In this document: in pieces, positions 38,901 to 49,600 of the stretch | Layout of the letters: every line of letters begins with the position of its first letter | How positions within the stretch are numbered: the first letter of the stretch is position 1 | Assembly (NCBI GenBank): GCA_017860295.1 | Contig: JAFNAS010000006.1 | Location: forward strand, 114,293 to 178,292 | DNA: 64,000 nucleotides | Origin: Bacteroidota bacterium | Lineage (GTDB): Bacteria; Bacteroidota; Bacteroidia; Bacteroidales; Paludibacteraceae | Reading direction: 5' to 3' | Program-made: the position numbers and the translations under genes | The notes under the pieces: model-generated | The model's database searches: none | Told to the model about the DNA's origin: nothing | The model's input: only the letters and a program-made list of their open reading frames with translations

Positions 38901-41900
38901 CCCAAAACTCGTTGGGGTGGCATCACGCGCAAACTGGAGACCACCGATTTCGAATCGTCAAATATCGAATACATTGATTTTTGGATGATGGATCCGTTTG
39001 TCAATGACTCACTAAACAAAAACAAAGGAGGAGATCTCTATTTCAACCTAGGCGATATTTCGGAAGACATTCTGAAAGATGGTAAGAAATTTTTCGAAAA
39101 TGGACTGTCAGCACTTGGCGACACAACAAATACAACAAGTACCGTATGGGGACGTGTACCCACACTTCAATCAACAGTTTTGGCATTCGACAACAGTGCG
39201 AATGCACGTCAGTATCAGGACGTAGGACTTGATGGGCTCACAACAACAAATGAATTTTCATTTTCCACATACAAAAACTATTTGAGTCAATTAAAGAATG
39301 CAGTATCAACTACAACCCTGCGCCAATGGCAAAACGACCCATTCTCGCCGCTTAACGATCCGGCTGGCGACAACTACCTCAGCTATCGCAATCCGACATA
39401 TAACACAGAGAAAGCGCCTGTTGTAAACAGATACAAGCATTACAACGGAACGGAAGGCAATTCCACCGATGATGGCACGACAAGCAACTACTCGTCTGCA
39501 GCCACCTCTTTGCCCGATGTGGAAGATTTAAATCAGGACAACACCTTGAATCAATACGAGAATTATTACCAATATAAAGTATCGCTTCGACGTACCGACC
39601 TGCAAATCGGAACTAATTACCTCGTCGATAAAATAACACCTACCGTAACACTAAAAAACGGAAGACAAACCAAAGTGAGTTGGTATCACTTCAAAATTCC
39701 CATTCAGGATTATCAAAAGAAAGTGGGATCTATAAACGATTTCAAATCCATTCGCTTCATGCGTATGCTCCTCACCAATTTTGAAGATTCGACCTTCCTG
39801 CGATTCGCAACATTAAACCTTGTGAAAGGCGATTGGAGAACCTATACTCAACGATTATACACCACAACAAGTACTCCTGCTATATCCGGTGATCTCGATA
39901 TGGGAGCTATCAATATAGAAGAAGATGGCAATCGAAGTCCAGTCAACTATGTGTTGCCTCCGGGAGTGACCCGGCAGGTAGATCCAAGCCAGCCTCAAAT
40001 TCGTCAGGAAAACGAACAATCCATCACCCTGAAAGTAACTAACTTAGCGGCAAATGATGCTCGTGCTGTCTACAAAAGCACTAATTACGACATGCGCCAG
40101 TACAAACGCATACATCTGTTTGCCCATGCCCAACAAGTTGCAGACGACAATACCGGCCTGAAAGATTACGAACTCACGGCTTTTATACGCATGGGATCCG
40201 ACCTTACGAATAATTATTACGAATATGAAGTTCCGCTAAAACTTACGGACGCCGGCCACTACCAGCAGAATAGCGACAAAGATCGATCCACGGTATGGCC
40301 TTCCGAAAATGAATTCGATATTGCGTTGAAAGTCTTGACCGACTTGAAAAAGAAACGTAATGCCGAAAGAGGAGTGAATTCGGGTGTTTCGCTCACAACC
40401 CTTTATTCTTACTACGATCCTTCATATCCCAAAAACAAGGTAACTGTATTGGGAAATCCAAGTCTGGCAAATGTGCAGTCGATGATGATCGGAGTAAGAA
40501 ATAATGGACGTGTGCTTAAAAACGGAGAAGTATGGTTAGATGAACTCAGCCTCAATGAATTTGAAGAAGGAGGGGGTTGGGCAGGAACCGCCAACACCTC
40601 CATTGCCCTTTCTGATCTGGGAACGATCAACGCTTCCGGTAAATTTGTAACGGCCGGTTTCGGGAGCATCGAGCAAAACATTCTCGGGCGAAGCATGGAC
40701 AATGACTACCAGTACAGTATATCAACAGCATTACAATTAGGCAAGTTTTTTCCGGAAAAAGCCAAAGTCAGCATTCCATTCTACCTTTCGACATCGAACG
40801 AAATCATTCGCCCCAAGTACAACCCGCTGGATGGAGATATTCTGCTATCGGATGCTCTGAAAGCAGCCATCACCCAGGCTCAACGCGATTCCATACTATC
40901 GTTTGCCGAAACAAGACACACGACTACAAGCTTTAATATTACCAATGCCCGCGTGGATATACGGAGTAAGACTCCCCAACTGTATGATCCGGCAAACTTC
41001 TCATTTTCTTACGCCTATAACCATTCGAGCGACAAAAGTCCGGATGTAATCTACAGTTTCACGAACGATTACCGAGGAGCATTCAGCTATGCATTTAGCA
41101 CAACACCCAAACCATGGGAACCATTTAAGAATATCAAAGCTTTTAAATCGCCCTTATTCGCATTGATACGGGATTTCAACCTGAATCTGATCCCGAGCCA
41201 AATTGCATACAACACCAATATCACGCGTACTTACACGCAAGCACAAGCCCGTGATTACGATGCCATCAATGCCGGAACAAAGCAAGATAAGTATGATTTG
41301 ATGACTTTCAGCCACGATTTTCTTTGGGATCGGCGATTGGATCTAAAACTCGATCTGACCCGAGGCTTGTCATTCACATTCTCGTCAAGCACCAATTCCC
41401 GGATCGACGAGCCTTACGTTCCTGTCGACAAAACATTGTTCCCTGACGAATACAAAGTATGGAAAGATTCGATCAAACACAGCATTGCTAATCTGGGTAG
41501 ACCACTCTTGTATCAGCAAATGTTTACAGCCAGTTATACATTACCTATCAATAAATTACCGTATCTCGACTTTACCACAACACATATTCAGTACACCGCA
41601 AATTACGATTGGCAAACGGGAGTAACAACGGCATCCAAGCTGAATGTCGGCAACACAATCAGCAGTACGGCACAAACACAGACGGATGCCCAGTTCAATT
41701 TTGAAATGTTGTACAACAAGATTAAATTTCTTAGTAATATCAACAAAGAATTCAGTTCCAACAACAGGACGCCACAATACAGAACGCGATCTTTCCGGCA
41801 AAATGTCCGACTAGAAAAAAAGAAGACAACCAGACTAACTCACCAGTTGAATTCCACCAAATTTACACTAACGGCTACCGACAGTCTGGGTCGGTCGATA

Positions 41901-43436
41901 AATCTGCGTTACAAGGTGATAGATGCCAACACCATTGAAATAGCACCGTTGACCAAGCGAACAAACGCCAGCATCAATATTACCACACAAGAGAGAAGCC
42001 AAAACAAAATATCGCGTCGGTTTATCGACTATGCCATACGCACATTGATGATGGTACGTCGAGGAAATATCTCTTATCGCTACAGTCAAAACCTCACACT
42101 TCCCGGTTTTATCGGCACTAGCAAATGGTTCGGACAATCGACTCTGATGGGATCTACGGCTCCGGGAGCAGGATTCAGCTTCGGATTTTTCGACAAAGAT
42201 TTTGTATCGAAAGCGCTTGACAAAGGCTGGTTAATTACCAACGACACGGTGGTCAATCCGGCAACATTTGCCACAACCAAAGATTTTGAAGCCCGTCTGA
42301 ATCTGGAACCCATTCCCGGACTCAAGATTGACCTTGCCCAAAAGTGGTTTCAATCAGGACAAACATCCATAGAATTCATGTACAAAGGGATGCCCACTAC
42401 ATTTACGGGAAACTTCCACATGAGCTACATTGCCATTGGCACATTTTTCAAGAGCAGGGGAAATGCTTCGAATAGCTTCAGCTCTCCAACATACAGGAAA
42501 TTCAAGGCAAACCGGGATGAAGTGGCCCGTTTAATTGCACAAAGGTATGCCGGACAACATTATCCCAATTCCGGATTCATGGAAGGAAATGCACTGGCCG
42601 GAGCCACTTATAATGCTAAAAACGGAGGCGTCAACCTGAATTCTGCCGACGTAATGATACCTGCATTTCTGGCAGCATACGGAGGCCGCTCGGTTTCGGG
42701 TCACAAACTGAGCCTGTTCCCGTCGCTGTTACAATCATTGCCCAACTGGCGCATTTCATTCGACGGACTGTCATCTATTCCTTTTGTTACCAAATTTCTA
42801 AAATCGTTAACATTGAACCATGCGTACAATTGTGATTACACCATGGCGTCTTACTCGTCCTATTCCAATTGGGTAAGCAATGGCACCGTGGGATTTATCC
42901 AAGATGTTACTACGGGCAATCCGATTCCCTCATCGCAATACAATATCGGATCAGTAACCTTAACGGAAAGTTTTGCTCCTCTGGTTGGAGTAGATGCTAC
43001 TCTCAAAAACAGTCTGTCTACCAGACTGATGTATAATACGCAACGCAACCTCAGTCTGAATATTACCAGCGCACAGATTATGGAGATCCTAAGCAAAGAG
43101 TGGGTGATCGGAGTGGGCTATATGCTCAAAGATTTCAACCTGATTTTAAAACTCAAAAACAAACAATCGAAGGTAAAGAACGACCTCTCATTGCGCTGTG
43201 ACTTTTCAGTTCGAGACGCTAAAAGCCTTATGCGTAACATTGAAAGCGACAATGTTCAACCGACAGACGGAGGCACAACCACTACCATCAAAATTTCTGG
43301 CGATTATGTTTTCAGTTCGATGCTCAACATCAAATTATTCTATGACCGCAGCATGAACAACCCATTGATCTCTACATCTTATCCGATGTCGACTACCAGT
43401 TTCGGAGTTGCTTTGAAATTTTTGCTAACACGATAA
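35991..43436 (+). CDS. sprA: Type IX secretion outer membrane translocon SprA (Sov)
   Basis: This 2481-residue protein is the main outer-membrane channel of the type IX secretion system, which exports proteins with a conserved C-terminal signal. It has a signal peptide (MIKKIVPFIIALCFIAISIL) and then a very long beta-rich chain with many aromatic-ended strands, as expected for its giant barrel. PMDLQDPNNIRSSVVYDP and the repeated plug-like segments near the N-terminus match the SprA family as I know it. Length equals the family norm (about 2400-2500). The start is GTG at 35991; I see no in-frame ATG nearby. It is intact, with no frameshift. The next genes are a type IX cargo and its PorP-like partner. 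Confidence 0.93.
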   Translation: MIKKIVPFIIALCFIAISILPVVGKQQSGHKTESTASQNHKNDDGQDSAVIFPVKPTSATTASEMNTPRPMDLQDPNNIRSSVVYDPVSGLYFFYTKVGNMDIATPMSMTGQEYQDYTLRTSMQSYWRQRNDSVQKSEDSKFALTDMKFSLGPADKLFGPGGVQVKMQGSAELDFGVLSHTIDNPIYPYRMRRPAPAFDFSEKIQLNMSGKVGDKVNLNLNYNTESSFDFDQKTIKLGYTGKEDEIIKKIEAGNVSLPLNSALITGSSALFGIKTELQFGKLNVVAVASQQQSQTKTVSSKGGVQTTTFSITGDKYDANRHFFLSQYFRNNFDRWMSQLPYITSGITINRVEVWVTNKRSDFSQARNIVAFSDIGESSNLSNSHWNITAGAKYPSNATNSLYSEVTALSGIRDIQNTNAILDAQYSAMGIIGSRDYEKVESARKLETSEYTICKDLGYISLRNALNSDEVLAVAYEFTAGGKTYQVGEFSTDPITTPKAIIVKLLKNTNLSPSVPLWKLMMKNVYNVGASQMQKEKFKLNVMYESDSTGINVSYINDGAIKGKQLTRVLNLDNLDSKNEAHPDGNFDYIEGYTAVSDGGRIIFPVVEPFGNYLATKIGNPAIAKKYTYQELYDSTLTTAQQYSAKNKFRLVGEYKGTSGSQIQLNAMNIPRGSVVVTAGGKTLTENQDYTVDYMMGTVNIINQSILASGTNVDVKLENQSMFDLQRKTLIGTHMEYAFSKDFSVGGTLMHLSELPLTQKVSYGNDPISNTIWGLNTSYRTESLWLTNLLNKIPLLNLTKPSYISLNAEFAQLIAGHPNSVTKKGEVYIDDFEGTKTDIELAYPYNWFLASTPYDLSSSALFPEATLNNNVNYGKNRALMSWFVVDQTVFSGNSSLTPDYIRSNKDLQSDNLTRQVLEQEIFPNRESLYGTTSYLPVLNISYYPTERGPYNVDVMPTSYSKGIDANGKLKEPKTRWGGITRKLETTDFESSNIEYIDFWMMDPFVNDSLNKNKGGDLYFNLGDISEDILKDGKKFFENGLSALGDTTNTTSTVWGRVPTLQSTVLAFDNSANARQYQDVGLDGLTTTNEFSFSTYKNYLSQLKNAVSTTTLRQWQNDPFSPLNDPAGDNYLSYRNPTYNTEKAPVVNRYKHYNGTEGNSTDDGTTSNYSSAATSLPDVEDLNQDNTLNQYENYYQYKVSLRRTDLQIGTNYLVDKITPTVTLKNGRQTKVSWYHFKIPIQDYQKKVGSINDFKSIRFMRMLLTNFEDSTFLRFATLNLVKGDWRTYTQRLYTTTSTPAISGDLDMGAINIEEDGNRSPVNYVLPPGVTRQVDPSQPQIRQENEQSITLKVTNLAANDARAVYKSTNYDMRQYKRIHLFAHAQQVADDNTGLKDYELTAFIRMGSDLTNNYYEYEVPLKLTDAGHYQQNSDKDRSTVWPSENEFDIALKVLTDLKKKRNAERGVNSGVSLTTLYSYYDPSYPKNKVTVLGNPSLANVQSMMIGVRNNGRVLKNGEVWLDELSLNEFEEGGGWAGTANTSIALSDLGTINASGKFVTAGFGSIEQNILGRSMDNDYQYSISTALQLGKFFPEKAKVSIPFYLSTSNEIIRPKYNPLDGDILLSDALKAAITQAQRDSILSFAETRHTTTSFNITNARVDIRSKTPQLYDPANFSFSYAYNHSSDKSPDVIYSFTNDYRGAFSYAFSTTPKPWEPFKNIKAFKSPLFALIRDFNLNLIPSQIAYNTNITRTYTQAQARDYDAINAGTKQDKYDLMTFSHDFLWDRRLDLKLDLTRGLSFTFSSSTNSRIDEPYVPVDKTLFPDEYKVWKDSIKHSIANLGRPLLYQQMFTASYTLPINKLPYLDFTTTHIQYTANYDWQTGVTTASKLNVGNTISSTAQTQTDAQFNFEMLYNKIKFLSNINKEFSSNNRTPQYRTRSFRQNVRLEKKKTTRLTHQLNSTKFTLTATDSLGRSINLRYKVIDANTIEIAPLTKRTNASINITTQERSQNKISRRFIDYAIRTLMMVRRGNISYRYSQNLTLPGFIGTSKWFGQSTLMGSTAPGAGFSFGFFDKDFVSKALDKGWLITNDTVVNPATFATTKDFEARLNLEPIPGLKIDLAQKWFQSGQTSIEFMYKGMPTTFTGNFHMSYIAIGTFFKSRGNASNSFSSPTYRKFKANRDEVARLIAQRYAGQHYPNSGFMEGNALAGATYNAKNGGVNLNSADVMIPAFLAAYGGRSVSGHKLSLFPSLLQSLPNWRISFDGLSSIPFVTKFLKSLTLNHAYNCDYTMASYSSYSNWVSNGTVGFIQDVTTGNPIPSSQYNIGSVTLTESFAPLVGVDATLKNSLSTRLMYNTQRNLSLNITSAQIMEILSKEWVIGVGYMLKDFNLILKLKNKQSKVKNDLSLRCDFSVRDAKSLMRNIESDNVQPTDGGTTTTIKISGDYVFSSMLNIKLFYDRSMNNPLISTSYPMSTTSFGVALKFLLTR

Positions 43437-43699
43437 TAATTACAAAAAAACGACAAAATATCATATAATCGCCATTTAATCATTTTTAATTTTATGGCAT
43501 TACAACATACATATTAATTATATTTAACATTATCAAAATAGACTTTTCTTTAATTTCAAATATTGTAAATATTATGCGGCTAAAACACCAAATTTTGAAA
43601 ATTAATATGTATTTTTACACCTAAATCTAAGATAGAGAAATATAAAGAGTCGTTGTTTTCACTACGCTATCCGCTAACGTATGAAACTAGCAACAACGT

Positions 43700-46600
43700 A
43701 TGAGGTTTATAAACAATAGATTCTTTCTTTTTACCCTTGTCTCCACCGTTCTACTGTGGTGTAATATATGCTTTTTACAGGCACAAACACTCTCTGCTAC
43801 CTTATCAGGCTCTACCAAAGTGTGCCAAAATGCGACTTCTCCCAACATTATTTTTAAGGCTTTCAATGGGACAGCACCATATAGTTTTACCTACACCTTC
43901 AATGGCAGTAGCGATCAGACCATTATCACGTCTTCCAGCAGTGATTCGGCCTATATATCTATCCCGACTGGATTTATAACCTCGTTCAACTACAAATTAA
44001 AAAGCGTCACAGATGCTACAGGTTCAACCCAAGACATTAGTGGACAAGCTGTTACAGTAGTAATCAATGATCCGCCTTCTATAACCGGATCTACAGGAAT
44101 TTGTGTAGGAGGTAATACCATTCAACTATCAGTCGGAACCAGTGTTGCGGCATCCATATCACCATGGATATCGTCCAACAGCGACATTGCAACCGTCGAC
44201 AATAGTGGGACAGTTAAGTCTGTATCTATAGGATCAACTACAATCACCTATACCGATGAAAACGGATGCTCTGCTTCACAAAATATTACGGTAAATCCGA
44301 TACCGAACGTTGATTTTAGTTATCCTGTTTCTTCCTGTGCAGGAAATGAGATTGCTTTTCTTTCCTCCATTTCGGGGGATAGCGGAAGTTCTTACAGTTA
44401 TACATGGAATTTTGGAGATGAATCGACTTCTACAGAAGCCAATCCATCCCACAGATACTATGCTCCTGGAGAATCATCTGCATCAAAAGATTATATTGTT
44501 TCCTTAACAGCTACCAACACTACTACCAGTTGTTATTCATCTCAAGCCCACACGATAACAGTTAAATGTTCTCTCGACCCCAATCTAACTTCTAATATTG
44601 CAACATTAAAAACTTACAATGGAGTTCCCACTTTCATCGTATGCGAAAGTTCATCCACAGAGATTGATTTTATAAATAGCTCAACCACAACCGCTCATAA
44701 CCAAAACTACACTATCGATTGGGGAGATGGCACAAGTAGTTTCTCAACCAACACAGCTTGGACATCAACCACACATACCTACTCAGTCGGACTATACACT
44801 CTCAAATTCTCTATCACGGGAGATACTGGTTGTGATGCAACCAGAGAATACAAAGTCTTTGTTGGTTCCAATCCCTCTATTTCTTTAGGCAATCCGGGGA
44901 ATACGCAACGATGCATCGACGAAACATTAGAGTTTCCAATCAGCTCAATTAGCAACAATCCTCCAGGAACGACTTATGTTGTTTCTTACAATGATGGTTC
45001 TTCCGATGAATATTATGACACGTCTACATTACCATCGTCTATTTCCCATAAATTTCTAAAAACTTCATGCGGAACATACAGTAGTGTTGGAAGTTCCATC
45101 TATGAAAATGCTTTCTATGTCAAAGTATTGGCTCAGAATCCATGTGGCCCATCCGAATCCATTGTAATCCCTATTTACATATCTACCCCGGCAGTAGCAC
45201 AATATTCATTACCTTCCGAACAATTCTGCACCAATTCCAGTATTACATTGAATAATACCTCTGTTGATGGCACGCAGGCATCCCCTGTCGGGTGTGCAAC
45301 TTCAAAGGTACTCTGGAAAATAACACCCAGCACAGGAGTTACGGTAGTTGGTACATTGGGAAGCGACAATGGATATCCAGACAACACTACGAAATGGACA
45401 AAAGGAAGCAATGACATATCGTTAACATTTACACAACCAGGGACCTACACCATCACTATGACGAATGCCGGTACATGTAATACTTCCGTTTATACAAAAA
45501 GTATTTGTGTAACCCAACCTTTGGATCCCGAATTCACGTTAAATAACAATTCGGTTTGTATTAACGAGACTGTTACAACAACTAACACGACTGATATTTC
45601 AAATAGTTGCAGTGATCCAACCTATTTTTGGTCTGTAGCCTACGCGGCAGACAATTGTGGAACGACACCTTCTTATTCATTCACAAACGGTACTAATGCC
45701 ACATCTCAAAGTCCCTCTTTTGTTTTCAATACCGCCGGTAGTTACACTCTCACTCTGATGACTCAAAACGAATGCGGAACCCAAACACTTTCAAAGACAG
45801 TAACTGTCAAACAAGCACCTACAGCGACCATAAACAGTATAAGCAATTATTGTGGTACTGCAACAATTTCTCCAAGTGCTACAATCAATTTATGCGCGCC
45901 CTCTTCAGCTTCCATAATTTACGATTGGAATTTAACGGGAGGAAATCCAGCATCGGCATCCACAGCAACTCCAGGAACAGTATCATATAATATTCCAGGT
46001 AACTACGCAATTGCACTGAAAGTATCCAACGAATGTGGTTCAACAACCGACACTACAAAATTTATCGTCAAACCATTACCGAAAGTAACCAATGCAACGG
46101 AAACGATGCAACAAATTACCTGTTCGGGTATCGCAACAACTGCAGTTGATCTCACTTCTGATTTGAGCGGAACCACATTTACATGGATTGCGACAGCCGA
46201 ATCTGGTCTTTCCGGATATCAATCTTCCGGAACCGGCAACTCGTTACCTAGCCAAAACATCATCAATTCTACCAACTCACAAAAGAAGATAGTTTATTCT
46301 ATTACCCCTTATCTTGATGGTTGCTCGGGTAATTCGGTCAGTTACACATTCTTTATAGATCCGGCCCCGTCCATTACCGCACACCCCATATCGACAGCCC
46401 TGTGCAAAAACGGATCAACATCACCATTGACCGTTGCGTATACCAATGGAACCGGAACTCCATCATACCAATGGTATAAGAATAATAATTATAGTACTAT
46501 CGGAGCTACGTCTATTGATGGAGAAACTACCAGTTCGTATGCTCCTCCGACCAATACTGTGGGCACTACATACTACTTTTGTACTATTACTTTTTCATCG

Positions 46601-49600
46601 ACTAATTGCTCGTTACTGACATCGAATATTGCGGCTGTAACCATTGCAGAGCAACCCTCCATTGCCACACATCCGACAGCAGAACAAGCTTTATGTGTCG
46701 GAGGATCCATCCAAGCTCCACTATCTATAACTTATTTGAATGGAGCCGGAACCCCTCACTACCAATGGTATTCCAACGATACCAATTCAAATAGCGGAGG
46801 TACTGTTATAGACGGAGCCACCAACGCTTCTTATTCACCATCCGCTTATACCAATGCAAGTGATTACTACTATTATGCAACTCTATCATTAGATGGGAAC
46901 GGTTGTAACAGCACCAACAGTAACACGGCCAAAGTAACAGTAGTGGAAGACCCAATCATAGACTCTCAGCCTATTACGACGCAGACCGTATGCCAAAACG
47001 TTACACCCACATCATTAACAGTAACCGCCAGTGGAGGAGTACCGAGTGCAGCATTTGCTTATCAGTGGTATCAGAACAGCATTAACAGCAATATTTCCGG
47101 CACAAAGATCATCGGCGCTCAGAGTGCTTCGTACGAACCACCAACCTCAACAGCAGGAACTCTGTACTATTATTGTATAGTAACACAACCTTCAGGCCCA
47201 GGTTGTAGTGCAACCAGCGCAACGTCCGAAGTTATTGTAAAACTGGCTCCTACTTTCACCACACAACCAACATCAAGTGATGTTTGTAGTAATGGATCTC
47301 CCTATACACTAACCGTAGCCTATCAAGATGGAGTCGGAGAGCCAACCTATCAGTGGTACAGCAATGCATCCAATTCAAACAGTGGTGGAACCGCTATTAC
47401 TGGAGCAGAGAGCGCTTCGTACACGCCATCGACTGCAGTGACGGGTACAACTTACTACTATTGTACCATAAATCTTCCATCCGGTGGTTGTTCAAGTATT
47501 ACATCTGCTACGGCCACCGTAAAAGTAAACAATCCTCCTTCTATTTCCACTCAACCTGTCAGCGACCAATCCTTGTGCACCGGAGGATCTTTACCCGTAT
47601 CGCTTTCTGTTGACTACACTGGTGGAACCGGTAGCCCCAGTTATCAATGGTACAGTAACACATCGAATTCAAATGCTGGAGGGAATTCTATTACAGGAGC
47701 AACCAGTTCGACCTATATGCCTCCAGCCTACACCTCTGTCAATGATTACTATTACTATGCAGTAGTAACATTATCAGGAAACAATTGCGGTAATGCCACC
47801 AGCAATCCGGCTTCAGTGCATGTAATAGCCGATCCCCAGATTACCTCCCAATCAAGTGCATCTCAAAGCATCTGCCAAAACTCGGTGCCCTCCGATCTTT
47901 TTGTTAATGTTTCGGGTGGACTTGGCGATTTTTCGTACAGATGGTACCGCAATACAACGAATTCGAATAGTGGCGGGACTTCTATCGCAGCTGCCACGCA
48001 AGCCACATATACTCCGTCGACCTCAACAGTAGGTACAATGTATTATTATTGCGAAATTACACAAACTGGAGTCGGATGTGGTGTCACATCAACACCATCA
48101 GCTGTTGTCGTAACTCCAGCCCCAAGTATCGATACTCAACCAGCATCCAGTACAGTTTGTCTAGGAGAAACACCTACTTTATTGCATGTAACATATCAAA
48201 ATGGAGTTGGAGTCCCATCTTATCAATGGTTTAGTAACAGCAGCAATACTGTTACTGGAGGAACTGCCATTACCGGAGCTTCCAGTGATTCATACCTTCC
48301 TCCTCACACTGCGATTGGAACTACCTACTACTACTGCGTTTTGACCTTTTCGTCCGGTGGTTGTTCCAATAGTGTATCCGACATAGCTACCGTTACCATC
48401 AATCCTGTGCCATTTATTTCTGACAAAACAGCCCTGATTGTCAGTGATGATACCTTTAGCGTCACTCCTGTTAACGGTGGCAGTGAAGTTGTTCCGACCA
48501 GTACGACTTATACATGGAGTACTCCGGTTGTAACTCCGGCTGGAGCCATTACCGGAGCATCAGCACAAACAACGGGACAAACATCTATTAGTCAAACATT
48601 AACCAATACAACAACATTACCAGCAACCGTAACCTATACTGTTACACCTCTTGCCGGAAGTTGTACGGGTAATCCGTTTGCTGTTGTTGTAAGCATCAAT
48701 CCGTCAATCAAAGTAACAACTACCGTTACCAATTGCAGCTGTTTTGGTGTTACTAACGGATCAATACAAGCACTCATATCGGGAGGAGTTCCTTTCACTA
48801 CAGGAGAACCTCAAAACATTCAATGGAGTGGCCCTAATGGGTTCACAGCTACTACAGCCACGATTTCCGATCTGGCGCCCGGCGATTATTCTTTAACCGT
48901 TACCGATGCCGGAGGATTTCCTTTCTACCATACCTATACCATAACAGAACCAGACGATATCGTTCTCTCTACTTCCGACACTCAGAATGTTACCTGTAAT
49001 GGCATTGGTAATGGAACCATTGATATCTCTGTCACTGGAGGTACGCCAGACTACAGTTATACATGGACAAAAGACGGAGCTGCATTTTCCACCACTCAAA
49101 ATATCGATCATCTGACTCCCGGCATATATGAAGTTGCCGTTACCGATTCACATAACTGTGCCTTTAAAAGAAACAGTTACACCATTACCGAACCAGCAAT
49201 ACTCACCTCTTCGATCACGGGGCAGACCAATGTACTCTGCTATGGTGATGCCACCGGAGCACTTATAGTTACAGCCACTGGAGGTACCCCTTCTGAAATG
49301 GCGACCGGAGTATACGACTATCAATATGCATGGACGGGTCCCGATGGATTTGTCAGTTCACTACAAAACATTGCCGGATTGAAAGCCGGGAATTACAGCC
49401 TAACGGTAACTGATAAAAACGGCTGTATATCTACCCTACCTGCAACCATAACACAAAACGATGATATTACGGTAGGAGTAGCCACAACCCCAATCACCTG
49501 TTACGGATTAGACAATGCCTCTATTACCCTAACTATCAATGGAGGCACAGCGCCTTATCAGGTAAATTGGAGCAATCTGGCTTCCGGATCTGCACTCACG